Made by a program: the position numbers and the translations under genes. Positions 1-8,206 of a DNA stretch of 64,000 bases are shown here, in pieces; positions within the stretch are counted from its first letter, which is position 1; each line of letters begins with the position of its first letter. The stretch covers positions 1-64,000 of the forward strand of contig JBHJMN010000031.1 in NCBI GenBank assembly GCA_042219835.1, read 5' to 3'. The notes beneath the pieces were generated by a model that saw only the letters and a list, made by a program, of their open reading frames with translations, was not told the DNA's origin and did not search any database. Origin of the DNA: Paenibacillus_G elgii_A (GTDB lineage Bacteria; Bacillota; Bacilli; Paenibacillales; NBRC-103111).

Positions 1-1320
1 CTGCCGCGGCTGCCTCCTCGCGGCTGCGCTCCCGCTCGGCTGCGAGCTGCCGCTCCAGCTCCGCTTGCTGCGCTTTCGCCGCTGTCGCTTGCGCCTCCGC
101 TTCGCGCGCCTGCTCCGCCTGCAGCGCCTCTGCCGCAGCTGCCTCCTCGCGGCTGCGCTCACGCTCGGCTGCGAGCTGCCGCTCCAGCTCCGCTTGCTGC
201 GCTTTCGCCGCTGCTGCTTTCGCCTCGGCTTCGCGCGTCTGCTCCGCCAGCAGCGCCTCTGCCGCGGCTGCTTCCTCGCGGCTGCGCTCCCGCTCGGCTG
301 CGAGCTGCCGCTCCAGCTCCGCTTGCTGCGCTTTCGCCGCGGATGCCTGCGCTTCCGCTTCGCGCGCCTGCTCCGCCAGCAGCGCCTCTGCCGCAGCCGC
401 TTCCTCGCGGCTGCGCTCACGCTCGGCCGCGAGCTGCCGCTCCAGCTCCGCTTGCTGCGCTTTCGCCGCTGCCGCCTGTGCTTCCGCTTCGCGCGCCTGC
501 TCCGCCAGCAGCGCCTCTGCCGCGGCCGCTTCCTCGCGGCTGCGCTCACGCTCGGCCGCGAGCTGCCGCTCCAGCTCCGCTTGCTGCGCTTTCGCCGCTG
601 CTGCTTGCGCCTCGGCTTCGCGCGTCTGCTCCGCCAGCAGCGCCTCTGCCGCGGCTGCCTCCTCGCGGCTGCGCTCACGCTCGGCTGTAAGCTGCCACTC
701 CAGCTCCGCTTGCTGCGCTTTCGCCGCGGATGCCTGCGCTTCCGCTTCGCGCGCCTGCTCCGCCAGCAGCGCCTCTGCTGCCGCTGCCTCCTCGCGGCTG
801 CGCTCACGCTCGGCTTTGAGCTGCCGCTCCAGCTCCGCTTGCTGCGCTTTCGCCGCGGATGCCTGCGCTTCCGCTTCGCGCGCCTGCTCCGCCAGCAGCG
901 CCTCTGCTGCCGCTGCCTCCTTGCGGCTGCGCTCACGCTCGGCTTCGAGCTGCCGCTCCAGCTCCGCTTGCTGCGCTTTCGCCGCAGATGCCTGCGCTTC
1001 CGCTTCGTGCGCCTGCTCCGCCAGCAGCGCCTCTGCTGCCGCTGCCTCCTCGTGGCTGCGTTCCCGCTCGGCTGTAAGCTGCCGCTCTAGCTCCGCTTGC
1101 TGCGCTTTCGCCGCAGCAGCCTGCGCCTCCGCTTCGCGCGCCTGCTCCGCCAACTTCGCCTCTGTCGCCGCTGCCTCCTCGCGGCTGCGCTCACGCTCGG
1201 CCGCGAGCTGCCGATCCAGCTCCGCTTGCTGCGCTTTCGCCGCCGCAGCCTGCGCCTCCGCTTCGCGCGCCTGCTCCGCCAACTTCGCCTCTGCCACGGC
1301 TGCTTGCTCCCGAAGCTCAC
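1..1320 (-). repeat. Ten tandem 129-bp coding repeats (43-residue coiled-coil units)
   Basis: The plus-strand anchor CGCTCCAGCTCCGCTTGC, or a variant with one or two changes, begins at 51, 180, 309, 438, 567, 696, 825, 954, 1083 and 1212, a strict 129-bp period. On the minus strand each unit encodes a 43-residue segment containing AEREREXSREEA-like and KAQQAELERQL-like pieces. Units differ by a few substitutions and no indels, so the zapA frame is kept. The array decays after about 1320 and probably continues beyond position 1. The high DNA identity points to recent expansion or ongoing homogenisation. Confidence 0.95.
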
Positions 1321-2299
1321 GTTCCTTCGCTTCGCTCAGCTCCTGCAGCTCGTTATAGAGGGCCACCTGCAGCTCGATCTCCTGCTGCTGGCCGGAAAGC
1401 TGCTCCTGCAGCCCGTCGAGCTGGTCGCTCAGCTCGGCATACTGCTGTTCCCGCTCCGCGAGCCGCTTCGCCGTCTCGCCCCGCGCCTGCTCGATCGTCT
1501 GCAGTTGCTGCTCCAGCTCACGTGCGCGATTCTCCTGCGACGCCAGCCGCTCCTGCGTCTGACGCTCCGCTTCCGCTTGCTTGCTCAACTGCGCTTCCTG
1601 CGAAGCGATCTTCGCCTGCAGGCCGTCCCGCTCCTTGGCCTGCTCGGCCGCCTGATGCTCAAGCTCCTGCTTCGCCTGCTCCAGCTCCCGTATCCGCTGT
1701 CCGCGGCGTTCCGCTTCCTGCGCTTCGACTGCGCAGCGCCCCTCGAACTCGCGCGCCCGCTCCAGCGTCTCGGCCAGCTTGCGCTCCAGCTCGCCGCTTA
1801 GCTCCAGTTGGCCGGTCAATCGCTCCCGGCTTTCGGCGAGCTCGCTGTCGAGCGTGGACAAACGCTCGCGAAGCGGTTCCAGCTCGGCCCTCAGCGCTGC
1901 CGCCTCCGCCTCGGCGCGCTCCCGCGAAGCCTGCTGCTCTCCGCGCTCCTCTTCGAGCTTAGACAGGCGTTCGCGCTCCGCCTCCAGCTCCTGCTGAAGC
2001 TGTGCATGGCGCTCGCTTAACCGTTCCAGCTCTTCGCTCGCATGTTCGAGCTGCCGCTGACGCTCCAATACCGACTCAAAATCATATCGCATCCGGCTCC
2101 ATTCGTCCGCCATATTGACAGCCGCGAGCACCGCGATTTTAGGCAAATCAAGCCGCGGGCTGCTATCCGCGATCTTGTGCATTTGATCGTTCACCAGAGC
2201 GGCCACTTGCTTTATATAGGAAGGGCTGGATTTCGAAACCAGCTTGTACTGGGTACCATAAATGTCGACGGTCATCCGAACTTTTTCTTCACCGCTCAT
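1..2299 (-). CDS. zapA: ZapA-like cell-division protein with giant repetitive coiled coil (3' end outside window)
   Basis: The first ~75 residues (MSGEEKVRMTVDIYGTQYKL onward, with a YIKQVAALVNDQM helix) fit ZapA, the FtsZ-ring-associated protein. In Bacillus, zapA also lies just downstream of pheST. ZapA is normally under about 110 residues and this frame stays open for at least 766 codons to the window edge. After the head comes an irregular Glu/Gln/Arg/Ala-rich coiled coil (about residues 85-325), then ten near-identical 43-residue units. The start is the ATG at 2299 with AAGGAGAGC just upstream. No signal peptide or membrane segment is visible, so a cytoplasmic role is inferred. The ZapA head call is good; the function of the tail is unknown. 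Confidence 0.8.
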   Translation of the reverse strand, partial: MSGEEKVRMTVDIYGTQYKLVSKSSPSYIKQVAALVNDQMHKIADSSPRLDLPKIAVLAAVNMADEWSRMRYDFESVLERQRQLEHASEELERLSERHAQLQQELEAERERLSKLEEERGEQQASRERAEAEAAALRAELEPLRERLSTLDSELAESRERLTGQLELSGELERKLAETLERAREFEGRCAVEAQEAERRGQRIRELEQAKQELEHQAAEQAKERDGLQAKIASQEAQLSKQAEAERQTQERLASQENRARELEQQLQTIEQARGETAKRLAEREQQYAELSDQLDGLQEQLSGQQQEIELQVALYNELQELSEAKERELREQAAVAEAKLAEQAREAEAQAAAAKAQQAELDRQLAAERERSREEAAATEAKLAEQAREAEAQAAAAKAQQAELERQLTAERERSHEEAAAAEALLAEQAHEAEAQASAAKAQQAELERQLEAERERSRKEAAAAEALLAEQAREAEAQASAAKAQQAELERQLKAERERSREEAAAAEALLAEQAREAEAQASAAKAQQAELEWQLTAERERSREEAAAAEALLAEQTREAEAQAAAAKAQQAELERQLAAERERSREEAAAAEALLAEQAREAEAQAAAAKAQQAELERQLAAERERSREEAAAAEALLAEQAREAEAQASAAKAQQAELERQLAAERERSREEAAAAEALLAEQTREAEAKAAAAKAQQAELERQLAAERERSREEAAAAEALQAEQAREAEAQATAAKAQQAELERQLAAERERSREEAAAA

Positions 2300-2325
2300 T
2301 CGCCTTGCTCTCCTTTCCGAAACAC

Positions 2326-2369
2326 AAAAAAAGATTCTCCGTATCCTATAGACTTCGATACGGAGAATC
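2326..2369 (-). terminator. Intrinsic terminator between pheT and zapA
   Basis: A perfect 13-bp stem (2333-2345 with 2357-2369, 11-nt loop) is followed on the minus strand by seven U. It lies 50 bp past the pheT stop and only 27 bp before the zapA ATG, leaving no room for a promoter between them. Confidence 0.9.
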
Positions 2370-2419
2370 GCTTTTCCTGCTGTCTTTTTCAGACTTTTGC
2401 CCGTCAAAAGGCGAGGGAA

Positions 2420-4870
2420 TTATTTCCTAAGCTCGGCGCCGAACCCAGTCTCAAGGGCCGCTACGACACGACCGTGCAGTTCGCTGACCTCTTCGTCCGT
2501 CAGCGTCCGCTCCGGAGTACGGTAAACCAGTGAGATGGCCACGCTCTTCTTATCCGCGCCAAGCCGCTCGCCGGTGTAAATGTCGAACACCTGGATCGAT
2601 TCGAGTAGGCTGCCTGCGGTTTCCCGCGCCTTAGCAAGCAGATCGCCGACGGGAACGCTGCGGTCCACGACAAGCGCCATATCCCGGCCGATGGACGGGA
2701 AACGAGGCAGCGGACGGTAGGCAAAGCTTTCGCTTGCCAACTGCGCGAGCGTATCCAGCTCTACTTCGAGGACATACGTGTCCGCAAGGTCTTTTTGCTG
2801 CTGAAGCGCCGGGTGAAGCTGGCCGATTGTTCCGATATCCCGGCTGCCGCTCGGCGTTTCGACAACGATCTGCGCACTCCGTCCCGGATGGAAGCCTTCC
2901 GGCTGGACAGCCTCGTACCGGATGCCATCGATTCCGAGATAAGATACTACCCCTTCGAAAATGCCCTTCAAATCATAGAAGTCGACATCGGCCGGCTTGC
3001 CGGTCCAATGCAGCTCGCTTCGTTTGCCTGTTAATAAAATTGCAAGCTGCAATTTCTCCTCCGGCAGGCGGCTCAGCGATTCCTCACCAGACACGAATAC
3101 GCGGCCGATTTCGAACACGGCGACGTCGTCCTGATTCCGGTTCCGGTTATATACCGCCACATCGAGCAAATGCGGGATCAGGCTCGTACGCAGCACGCTG
3201 CGGTCCTCGCTCATCGGCATCGCCAGAGTAATCGGCTTCGCGTCCGGATAAGCGCCCGCATACTGGCGGATTTGCTCCGGATGCGTGAATGTGTACGTAA
3301 TCGCCTCGTGCAGGCCGCTGCCCGTCAACAGTGTTCGCGTCAAACGACGGATCGCCTGTTCCCGGGTAAGCGCGCCCGGCGTCGTGACCACGTTCATCAG
3401 CGTGGTCGGGATGTTGTCGTAGCCGTGCAGACGGGCCACTTCCTCAATCAGATCGACCGTGCGGGTAATATCGCCGCGGCGGCTCGGCACATGCACCAGC
3501 AGTCCGTCCTGCTCCAGCGGCTCGACCGTGAAGTTCAGCCGTTCGAAGATCGCCTTTACTTCTTCAACCGAAAGCTCTGTGCCGAGATATCGATTAATGC
3601 GGTTTACCGTCAACTCGATTTGCACCGGCTTGCGCTCTCCCGCCACCGCTTCCACGATACCGGACGCCACTTGGCCGCCGGCCAGCTCAGCGATGAGAGC
3701 CGCCGCGCGGTTCAGCGCCGGAATAACTGCTTCCGGATTCGCTTCCTTTTCGAAGCGCAGCGACGCTTCCGAACGAAGCCCGAGCTGACGCGACGTTTTG
3801 CGGACCGAGGAACCGGCGAAGTTGGCCGACTCCAGCAGGATGCGCGTCGTTCCGTCCGACACCTCGGAGTTCGCGCCGCCCATGACGCCCGCTAGCGCGA
3901 CCGGCTTCGCCCCGTCGGTGATCAGCAGCATATGCGGCTCCAAAGTGCGCTCCGCATCGTCCAGCGTCACGAGCTTCTCGCCTTCGCGGGCAAGCCGCAC
4001 GTCGATATGGCCGTTGTTCAGCTGATCCGCATCGAAAGCGTGAAGCGGCTGGCCATATTCGAACATGACGTAGTTGGTCACATCCACGATGTTGTTGATC
4101 GGACGCACGCCGGCAGCCATCAGGCAGTTTTGCAGCCAAAGCGGCGACGGCCCGATTTTCACGCCTTCGATCAGACGCGCCGCGTAATGCGAGCACTGGT
4201 CTTTGTCCGAAATTTCCACGGAAATCCGGTCTGCCGCTTTGACGGCTTCCGCGCTGTCGTTCAAGCCCGCTTCCGCATCCGGCAGCTTCACCTCGCGGCC
4301 CAGAATCGCCCCGATCTCGTAGGCTGCGCCCAGCATGCTGAGACAGTCGGAACGGTTCGGCGTCAGGTCGAAGTCCATCACTTCGTCGTTCAACGCAAGG
4401 ACGTCAAGGATGCTTACACCGACCTGCGTATCCTCCGGCAGCACCAGAATGCCTTCTTGAATTTCCTTCGGCAGCAGCTTGTCGTTCAAGCCGAGCTCCT
4501 TGGCCGAGCAGATCATACCTTGCGATTCGACGCCGCGCAGCTTCGCCCGCTTGATGACGAGACCGTCCGGCAGCTTCGCGCCGACGACGGCAACGGGCAC
4601 CTTTTGTCCTGCGGCTACGTTTTTAGCCCCGCACACGATTTGCAGATCCTCGCTTTGGCCTACGTCAACAATACAGACGCTCAGCTTATCCGCGTCGGGA
4701 TGCTTTTCGCGCGATTTGACGAAGCCGACAACCACCTGCGACACGCCTTTGTTGCGGCTTTCCACGATATCGACTTCAACGCCGCTGCGGGTCAGCTTCT
4801 CCGCCAGCTCGGCGGCCGAATAGCCGCTGACATCTACATACTGCGACAACCATTGGTAAGATACTTTCAT
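2420..4870 (-). CDS. pheT: Phenylalanine--tRNA ligase beta subunit
   Basis: At 816 residues this has the usual bacterial PheT length. It makes up half of the alpha2beta2 synthetase that charges tRNA-Phe. The order is standard: N-terminal OB-fold tRNA-binding domain (about 40-150), B3/B4 editing region, B5 domain, catalytic-like core and C-terminal FDX-ACB anticodon-binding domain (RFPSIGRDMALVVDRSVPVG near the start of that domain). It starts 23 bp after the pheS stop in the same T-box-controlled operon. Identification is secure from sequence and context. Confidence 0.97.
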   Translation of the reverse strand: MKVSYQWLSQYVDVSGYSAAELAEKLTRSGVEVDIVESRNKGVSQVVVGFVKSREKHPDADKLSVCIVDVGQSEDLQIVCGAKNVAAGQKVPVAVVGAKLPDGLVIKRAKLRGVESQGMICSAKELGLNDKLLPKEIQEGILVLPEDTQVGVSILDVLALNDEVMDFDLTPNRSDCLSMLGAAYEIGAILGREVKLPDAEAGLNDSAEAVKAADRISVEISDKDQCSHYAARLIEGVKIGPSPLWLQNCLMAAGVRPINNIVDVTNYVMFEYGQPLHAFDADQLNNGHIDVRLAREGEKLVTLDDAERTLEPHMLLITDGAKPVALAGVMGGANSEVSDGTTRILLESANFAGSSVRKTSRQLGLRSEASLRFEKEANPEAVIPALNRAAALIAELAGGQVASGIVEAVAGERKPVQIELTVNRINRYLGTELSVEEVKAIFERLNFTVEPLEQDGLLVHVPSRRGDITRTVDLIEEVARLHGYDNIPTTLMNVVTTPGALTREQAIRRLTRTLLTGSGLHEAITYTFTHPEQIRQYAGAYPDAKPITLAMPMSEDRSVLRTSLIPHLLDVAVYNRNRNQDDVAVFEIGRVFVSGEESLSRLPEEKLQLAILLTGKRSELHWTGKPADVDFYDLKGIFEGVVSYLGIDGIRYEAVQPEGFHPGRSAQIVVETPSGSRDIGTIGQLHPALQQQKDLADTYVLEVELDTLAQLASESFAYRPLPRFPSIGRDMALVVDRSVPVGDLLAKARETAGSLLESIQVFDIYTGERLGADKKSVAISLVYRTPERTLTDEEVSELHGRVVAALETGFGAELRK

Positions 4871-4893
4871 GATTTAGCCCACGCTCCTCTCGC

Positions 4894-5928
4894 TTACAAA
4901 TGCACGAACTGCTTCAAGAAGCGCAGATCGTTCGTATAGAAATGCCGGATATCTTCAATGTCGTATTTCAGCATAGCCACCCGCTCGACGCCGAGGCCGA
5001 ACGCGAAGCCGCTATATTCTTCCGGATCGTAGCCCGCCATCTCCAGCACGCGCGGATGCACCATGCCGGAGCCGAGAATTTCGAGCCAGCCCGTATGCTT
5101 GCACACCCGGCAGCCTTCGCCGCCGCACATCGCGCAGGTGACGTCGACCTCGGCGCTCGGCTCCGTGAATGGGAAGAAGCTCGGGCGCATCCGGATTTGC
5201 GTCTGTTTCCCGAACAGCTCCTGCACGAACTGCAGCAGCGTTCCCTTCAAATCGCTCATGCGGATGCCCTTGTCGATCACGAGACCTTCGATCTGCGTGA
5301 ACATGTGGGAATGCGTCGCATCGTCGTCGTCGCGGCGATATACGCGTCCCGGACAGATGATTTTGACCGGCACATGGCCTTTCATTTTCTCCATCGTGCG
5401 GACCTGCACCGGAGACGTGTGCGTGCGCATCAGGATTTCGTCGGTAATGTAGAACGAATCCTGCATGTCGCGGGCCGGGTGGTTTTTCGGCAGGTTGAGC
5501 GCTTCGAAGTTGTAATAATCCTGCTCCACCTCGGGACCTTCGGCTACCGTATAGCCCATCCCGATGAAAATATCTTCGATCTCCTCGATCACTTTGCTGA
5601 TCGGATGCACCGCGCCGCGTGCCGCTGGACGTCCCGGCAAAGTCACGTCGATCCGCTCCGCCGCAAGCCGGGCATTCGTCTCCGCCTCGTTGTATGCCGC
5701 CTGCTTCGCCTCGATGACTTCCTCAATCGCGCCGCGAACCTCGTTAGCCACCTGGCCGATGACCGGACGCTCCTCCGCGCTCAAAGCTCCCATCCCGCGT
5801 AAAATTTCCGTCAGCGGGCCTTTTTTGCCCAAATACTTGATCCGAAGGTCGGCAAGCTGCTGCTGGTTTTCCACTTGGGCCAGCTCGCGCAGCGCTTCTT
5901 CCTTCAGTGTAAGCAATCGTTCTTTCAT
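4894..5928 (-). CDS. pheS: Phenylalanine--tRNA ligase alpha subunit
   Basis: This 344-residue catalytic subunit has an N-terminal coiled coil (about 1-90) and a class II synthetase core. Family motifs are plain: GMGYTVAEGPEVEQDYYNFE, RTHTSPVQVRTM, and motif 3 in GFAFGLGVERVAML. The ATG at 5928 is preceded by AAGGAGGG nine bases upstream. It is the first gene of the operon, directly downstream of a T-box leader, so expression should rise when uncharged tRNA-Phe accumulates. Confidence 0.97.
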   Translation of the reverse strand: MKERLLTLKEEALRELAQVENQQQLADLRIKYLGKKGPLTEILRGMGALSAEERPVIGQVANEVRGAIEEVIEAKQAAYNEAETNARLAAERIDVTLPGRPAARGAVHPISKVIEEIEDIFIGMGYTVAEGPEVEQDYYNFEALNLPKNHPARDMQDSFYITDEILMRTHTSPVQVRTMEKMKGHVPVKIICPGRVYRRDDDDATHSHMFTQIEGLVIDKGIRMSDLKGTLLQFVQELFGKQTQIRMRPSFFPFTEPSAEVDVTCAMCGGEGCRVCKHTGWLEILGSGMVHPRVLEMAGYDPEEYSGFAFGLGVERVAMLKYDIEDIRHFYTNDLRFLKQFVHL

Positions 5929-5979
5929 GCCTGCATTCCCTCCTTGTATGATTTCCGCCTGCGCTGTGTCCGCGAACGC

Positions 5980-6285
5980 AAAAAAGGCTTTTCCATCCCG
6001 GTAAGGGACGAAAAAGCCGTGGTACCACCCTTGTTCAGAAGACAGGCGAAGCCGCCTTAAAGTCTTCTTCCTTCATTGAACGTAACGGTTCGTGAACTTG
6101 CGTTCGGACCGGTTCCTCCTACTTGCCGACGGGTCGGGTGGACCGCGCGGGTTCAAAGGACTGCTCGGGAGCGAACTTCGTCAGCCTGGTTCTTCGGACA
6201 CGCTCTCAATCTCCGGCGTCTCCTCCCTGTCAAGAGGCACTGCTTACTTTTCTCCGTCAACGCATTTGGCAGTATTCAGTATATG
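5980..6285 (-). promoter_or_regulatory. T-box leader of pheST
   Basis: On the minus strand the T-box core AGGGTGGTACCACGG (6017-6032) is followed by a terminator stem (5986-5999 with 6005-6018) and a run of U (5980-5985). This is the classical antiterminator/terminator arrangement read by uncharged tRNA. About 250 nt upstream form Stem I and linker. A UUC triplet lies in the expected general area (around 6175-6180), but I did not resolve the specifier loop, so Phe specificity rests mainly on the downstream genes. Confidence 0.92.
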
Positions 6286-6291
6286 AGAAGT

Positions 6292-6320
6292 ATTATATGC
6301 AAACCCGCGGCCGAATGCAA
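6292..6320 (-). promoter_or_regulatory. Sigma-A promoter for the T-box leader
   Basis: -35 TTGCAT (6320-6315), a 17-nt spacer and a perfect -10 TATAAT (6297-6292), placed just ahead of the T-box leader. Confidence 0.8.
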
Positions 6321-6716
6321 GCGCAAACGGCGCGGTTCCATAGCTTGAGTTCATACGGGAGCAGGACGGCAGAGCGAGTTCTTTTATGAACGGTCCTCAA
6401 TGGCGGGGATTTTTCCGCCTTGGAAAGTGAGGAGCCCCCACCACTCCTCGACCGGTAAATGGGTTGCCAACTTCACCTCGCCCCCCGGATTCCGCCGAGA
6501 TACGGCTGTCGCAAATTCGTAACATGAGACGGTTGAAAACAGCTGGATTCTGAATTACTGTAAAAAAGAAACTGATTGGTCTCTTTTTAATCCATTCCAA
6601 CCCTATAAGAACCATGCTAACGGTTAACGCAGAAAGAGCTGCGGCTCGATACCAATTGTACCGAAACACCGCCGGACTTGCCGGGATTGATGCATAAAAA
6701 CAAGGGGGCTTTTTCA
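6321..6716. other. Intergenic stretch, no gene recognised
   Basis: This gap separates the divergent pheS leader and the peroxidase gene. No open frame here has a convincing ribosome-binding site or family resemblance. The peroxidase promoter presumably lies in the AT-richer 6530-6620 part, but I saw no clear -35/-10 pair. Confidence 0.5.
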
Positions 6717-8027
6717 ATGAACCGTACGCCTGAGGAAGAAAAGAACACAGCCAAGGAGGAACTGCCGGAAGTGGAGAATGAATCGATCAGCCGGCGCGAG
6801 ATGCTGAAGCTGACTGCCATTGCCGGAACCGGCGTTGTGATGGGCATGAGCGGGATGGCAACCTTCATGTCTCTTAAGCGCGCCGATCCGGACCCGGGCT
6901 CCGGCACACCGGCGACGAAGCCACAAGTGAATGCTGGCGATGCCGTCCCTTTTTACGGGCCGCATCAGGCCGGGATCGTCACCCCTCAGCAGCCGTACGT
7001 ATGCTTCGCCGCATTCGATATTTTGCATGAGGATGCCGGGCAGCTCTTGAAATTATTACAAGAATGGTCCGCGGCCAGCGCTATCATGACAGCCGGGAAA
7101 CCTCTGAAAGAAGGCGAAGACGTCACCTCGCCGCCGACGGATACCGGAGAAACGAAGGGGCTCTCCCCCTCGAATCTGACCCTCACGTTCGGGTTCGGAC
7201 CCACGCTGTTCCAAAGCAATGGCAAAGACCGCTTCGGCCTCGCCTCCGAGCAGCCGGCCGAGCTATCCGATATTCCGCCTATGCCCGGCGATCGGCTCAA
7301 TCCTCAATGGTGCGGCGGAGATATCGGGGTGCAGGCATGCGCAGACGATCCGGGCGTCGCTTTCCATGCGATTCGAAATCTGGCCAAAGCCTCCAAAGGC
7401 ACCGCGGCGATCCGCTGGGTTCAGAATGGCTTTATCGGAGCCCCTGACGGTCAGACGCCGAGAAATTTGTTTGGATTCAAGGACGGCACGGCCAACCGCG
7501 AGCTCGATTCGGATGCGGCAAGATCGCAGCACGTCTGGGCAGCATCGTCCGACGCGCCCGCATGGATGGCGAACGGCTCTTATTTGGTCACGCGCAAAAT
7601 TCGCATGTTTCTGGAGCCGTGGGACCGGGCCACACTGGCCGAGCAGGAGATTACCTTCGGCCGGCTGAAGGAGAGCGGCGCTCCTTTTGGCAGAAAGAAC
7701 GAATTCGACCCGGCTCCGCTGAGCCAATTTCCGGCAAGCTCTCACGTATGGCAAGCCCGCAGCGCGGGAACGAAAATGCTTCGCCGGGCTTATTCCTACG
7801 TCGACGGGATCGACGCTGGGACAGGCGATTGGGATGCCGGCCTCTTTTTTATCAGCTTTCAGCGGAGCGTCAAGGAGCAGTTCATTCCCATGCAGTCTAT
7901 TCTTGCGAAGCTGGATGCGCTCAATAAATTCACTTCGCATGTGTCCAGTGCCGTATTCGCCTGTCCGCCCGGTGCGGCAGAAGGCGGATTTGTCGGCGAG
8001 ACGCTGTTTCGCTCCGGAAGCCGCTAG
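6717..8027 (+). CDS. efeB: Tat-exported Dyp-type heme peroxidase (EfeB/YwbN-like)
   Basis: A 436-residue protein starting at the ATG at 6717, preceded by AAGGGGG. The N-terminus carries a twin-arginine signal (SRREMLKLTAIAGTGVVMG), so it should fold with heme in the cytoplasm and be exported by Tat. The Dyp hallmark GXXDG appears as GFKDGTAN near the middle, and the C-terminal GDWDAGLFFISFQRS segment is typical of the EfeB branch. In EfeUOB systems this enzyme works with a ferrous permease and EfeO, but neither is next to it here. It stands alone and ends at a bidirectional terminator. Confidence 0.92.
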   Translation: MNRTPEEEKNTAKEELPEVENESISRREMLKLTAIAGTGVVMGMSGMATFMSLKRADPDPGSGTPATKPQVNAGDAVPFYGPHQAGIVTPQQPYVCFAAFDILHEDAGQLLKLLQEWSAASAIMTAGKPLKEGEDVTSPPTDTGETKGLSPSNLTLTFGFGPTLFQSNGKDRFGLASEQPAELSDIPPMPGDRLNPQWCGGDIGVQACADDPGVAFHAIRNLAKASKGTAAIRWVQNGFIGAPDGQTPRNLFGFKDGTANRELDSDAARSQHVWAASSDAPAWMANGSYLVTRKIRMFLEPWDRATLAEQEITFGRLKESGAPFGRKNEFDPAPLSQFPASSHVWQARSAGTKMLRRAYSYVDGIDAGTGDWDAGLFFISFQRSVKEQFIPMQSILAKLDALNKFTSHVSSAVFACPPGAAEGGFVGETLFRSGSR

Positions 8028-8115
8028 CTTCCATTCGAATTCCTCCATCGCAGGAAAAACGCGGCGGGGCCGTTTTTATCCGATCGTTTTACGGATTTAC
8101 GGATCAGTCCACTCC

Positions 8116-8170
8116 AAAAAGGGCCAATCGACGAGTCGCGCGACCGACCGCCGATTAGCCCTCTTGTTTT
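8116..8170. terminator. Bidirectional terminator between efeB and cbiA
   Basis: A 10-bp stem with one mismatch (8121-8130 with 8152-8161) has a U-rich tail on the plus strand (TCTTGTTTT) and U5 on the minus strand. It serves the two convergent units. Confidence 0.75.
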
Positions 8171-8206
8171 AATTATGCAAAGCTTCCTGCCATACGCACG
8201 GAATTT

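Noticed and set aside
65..1320. Several long plus-strand open frames (up to 341 codons) across the repeats
   Set aside because: They are antisense shadows of the zapA coiled coil. GC-rich repetitive DNA keeps all frames open, they lack ribosome-binding sites, and their Leu/Arg-rich or Pro-rich products fit no protein.
6397..6717. A 106-codon minus-strand frame upstream of efeB
   Set aside because: Composition looks random, there is no ribosome-binding site, and it is divergent and overlapping with the efeB start; no domain seen.
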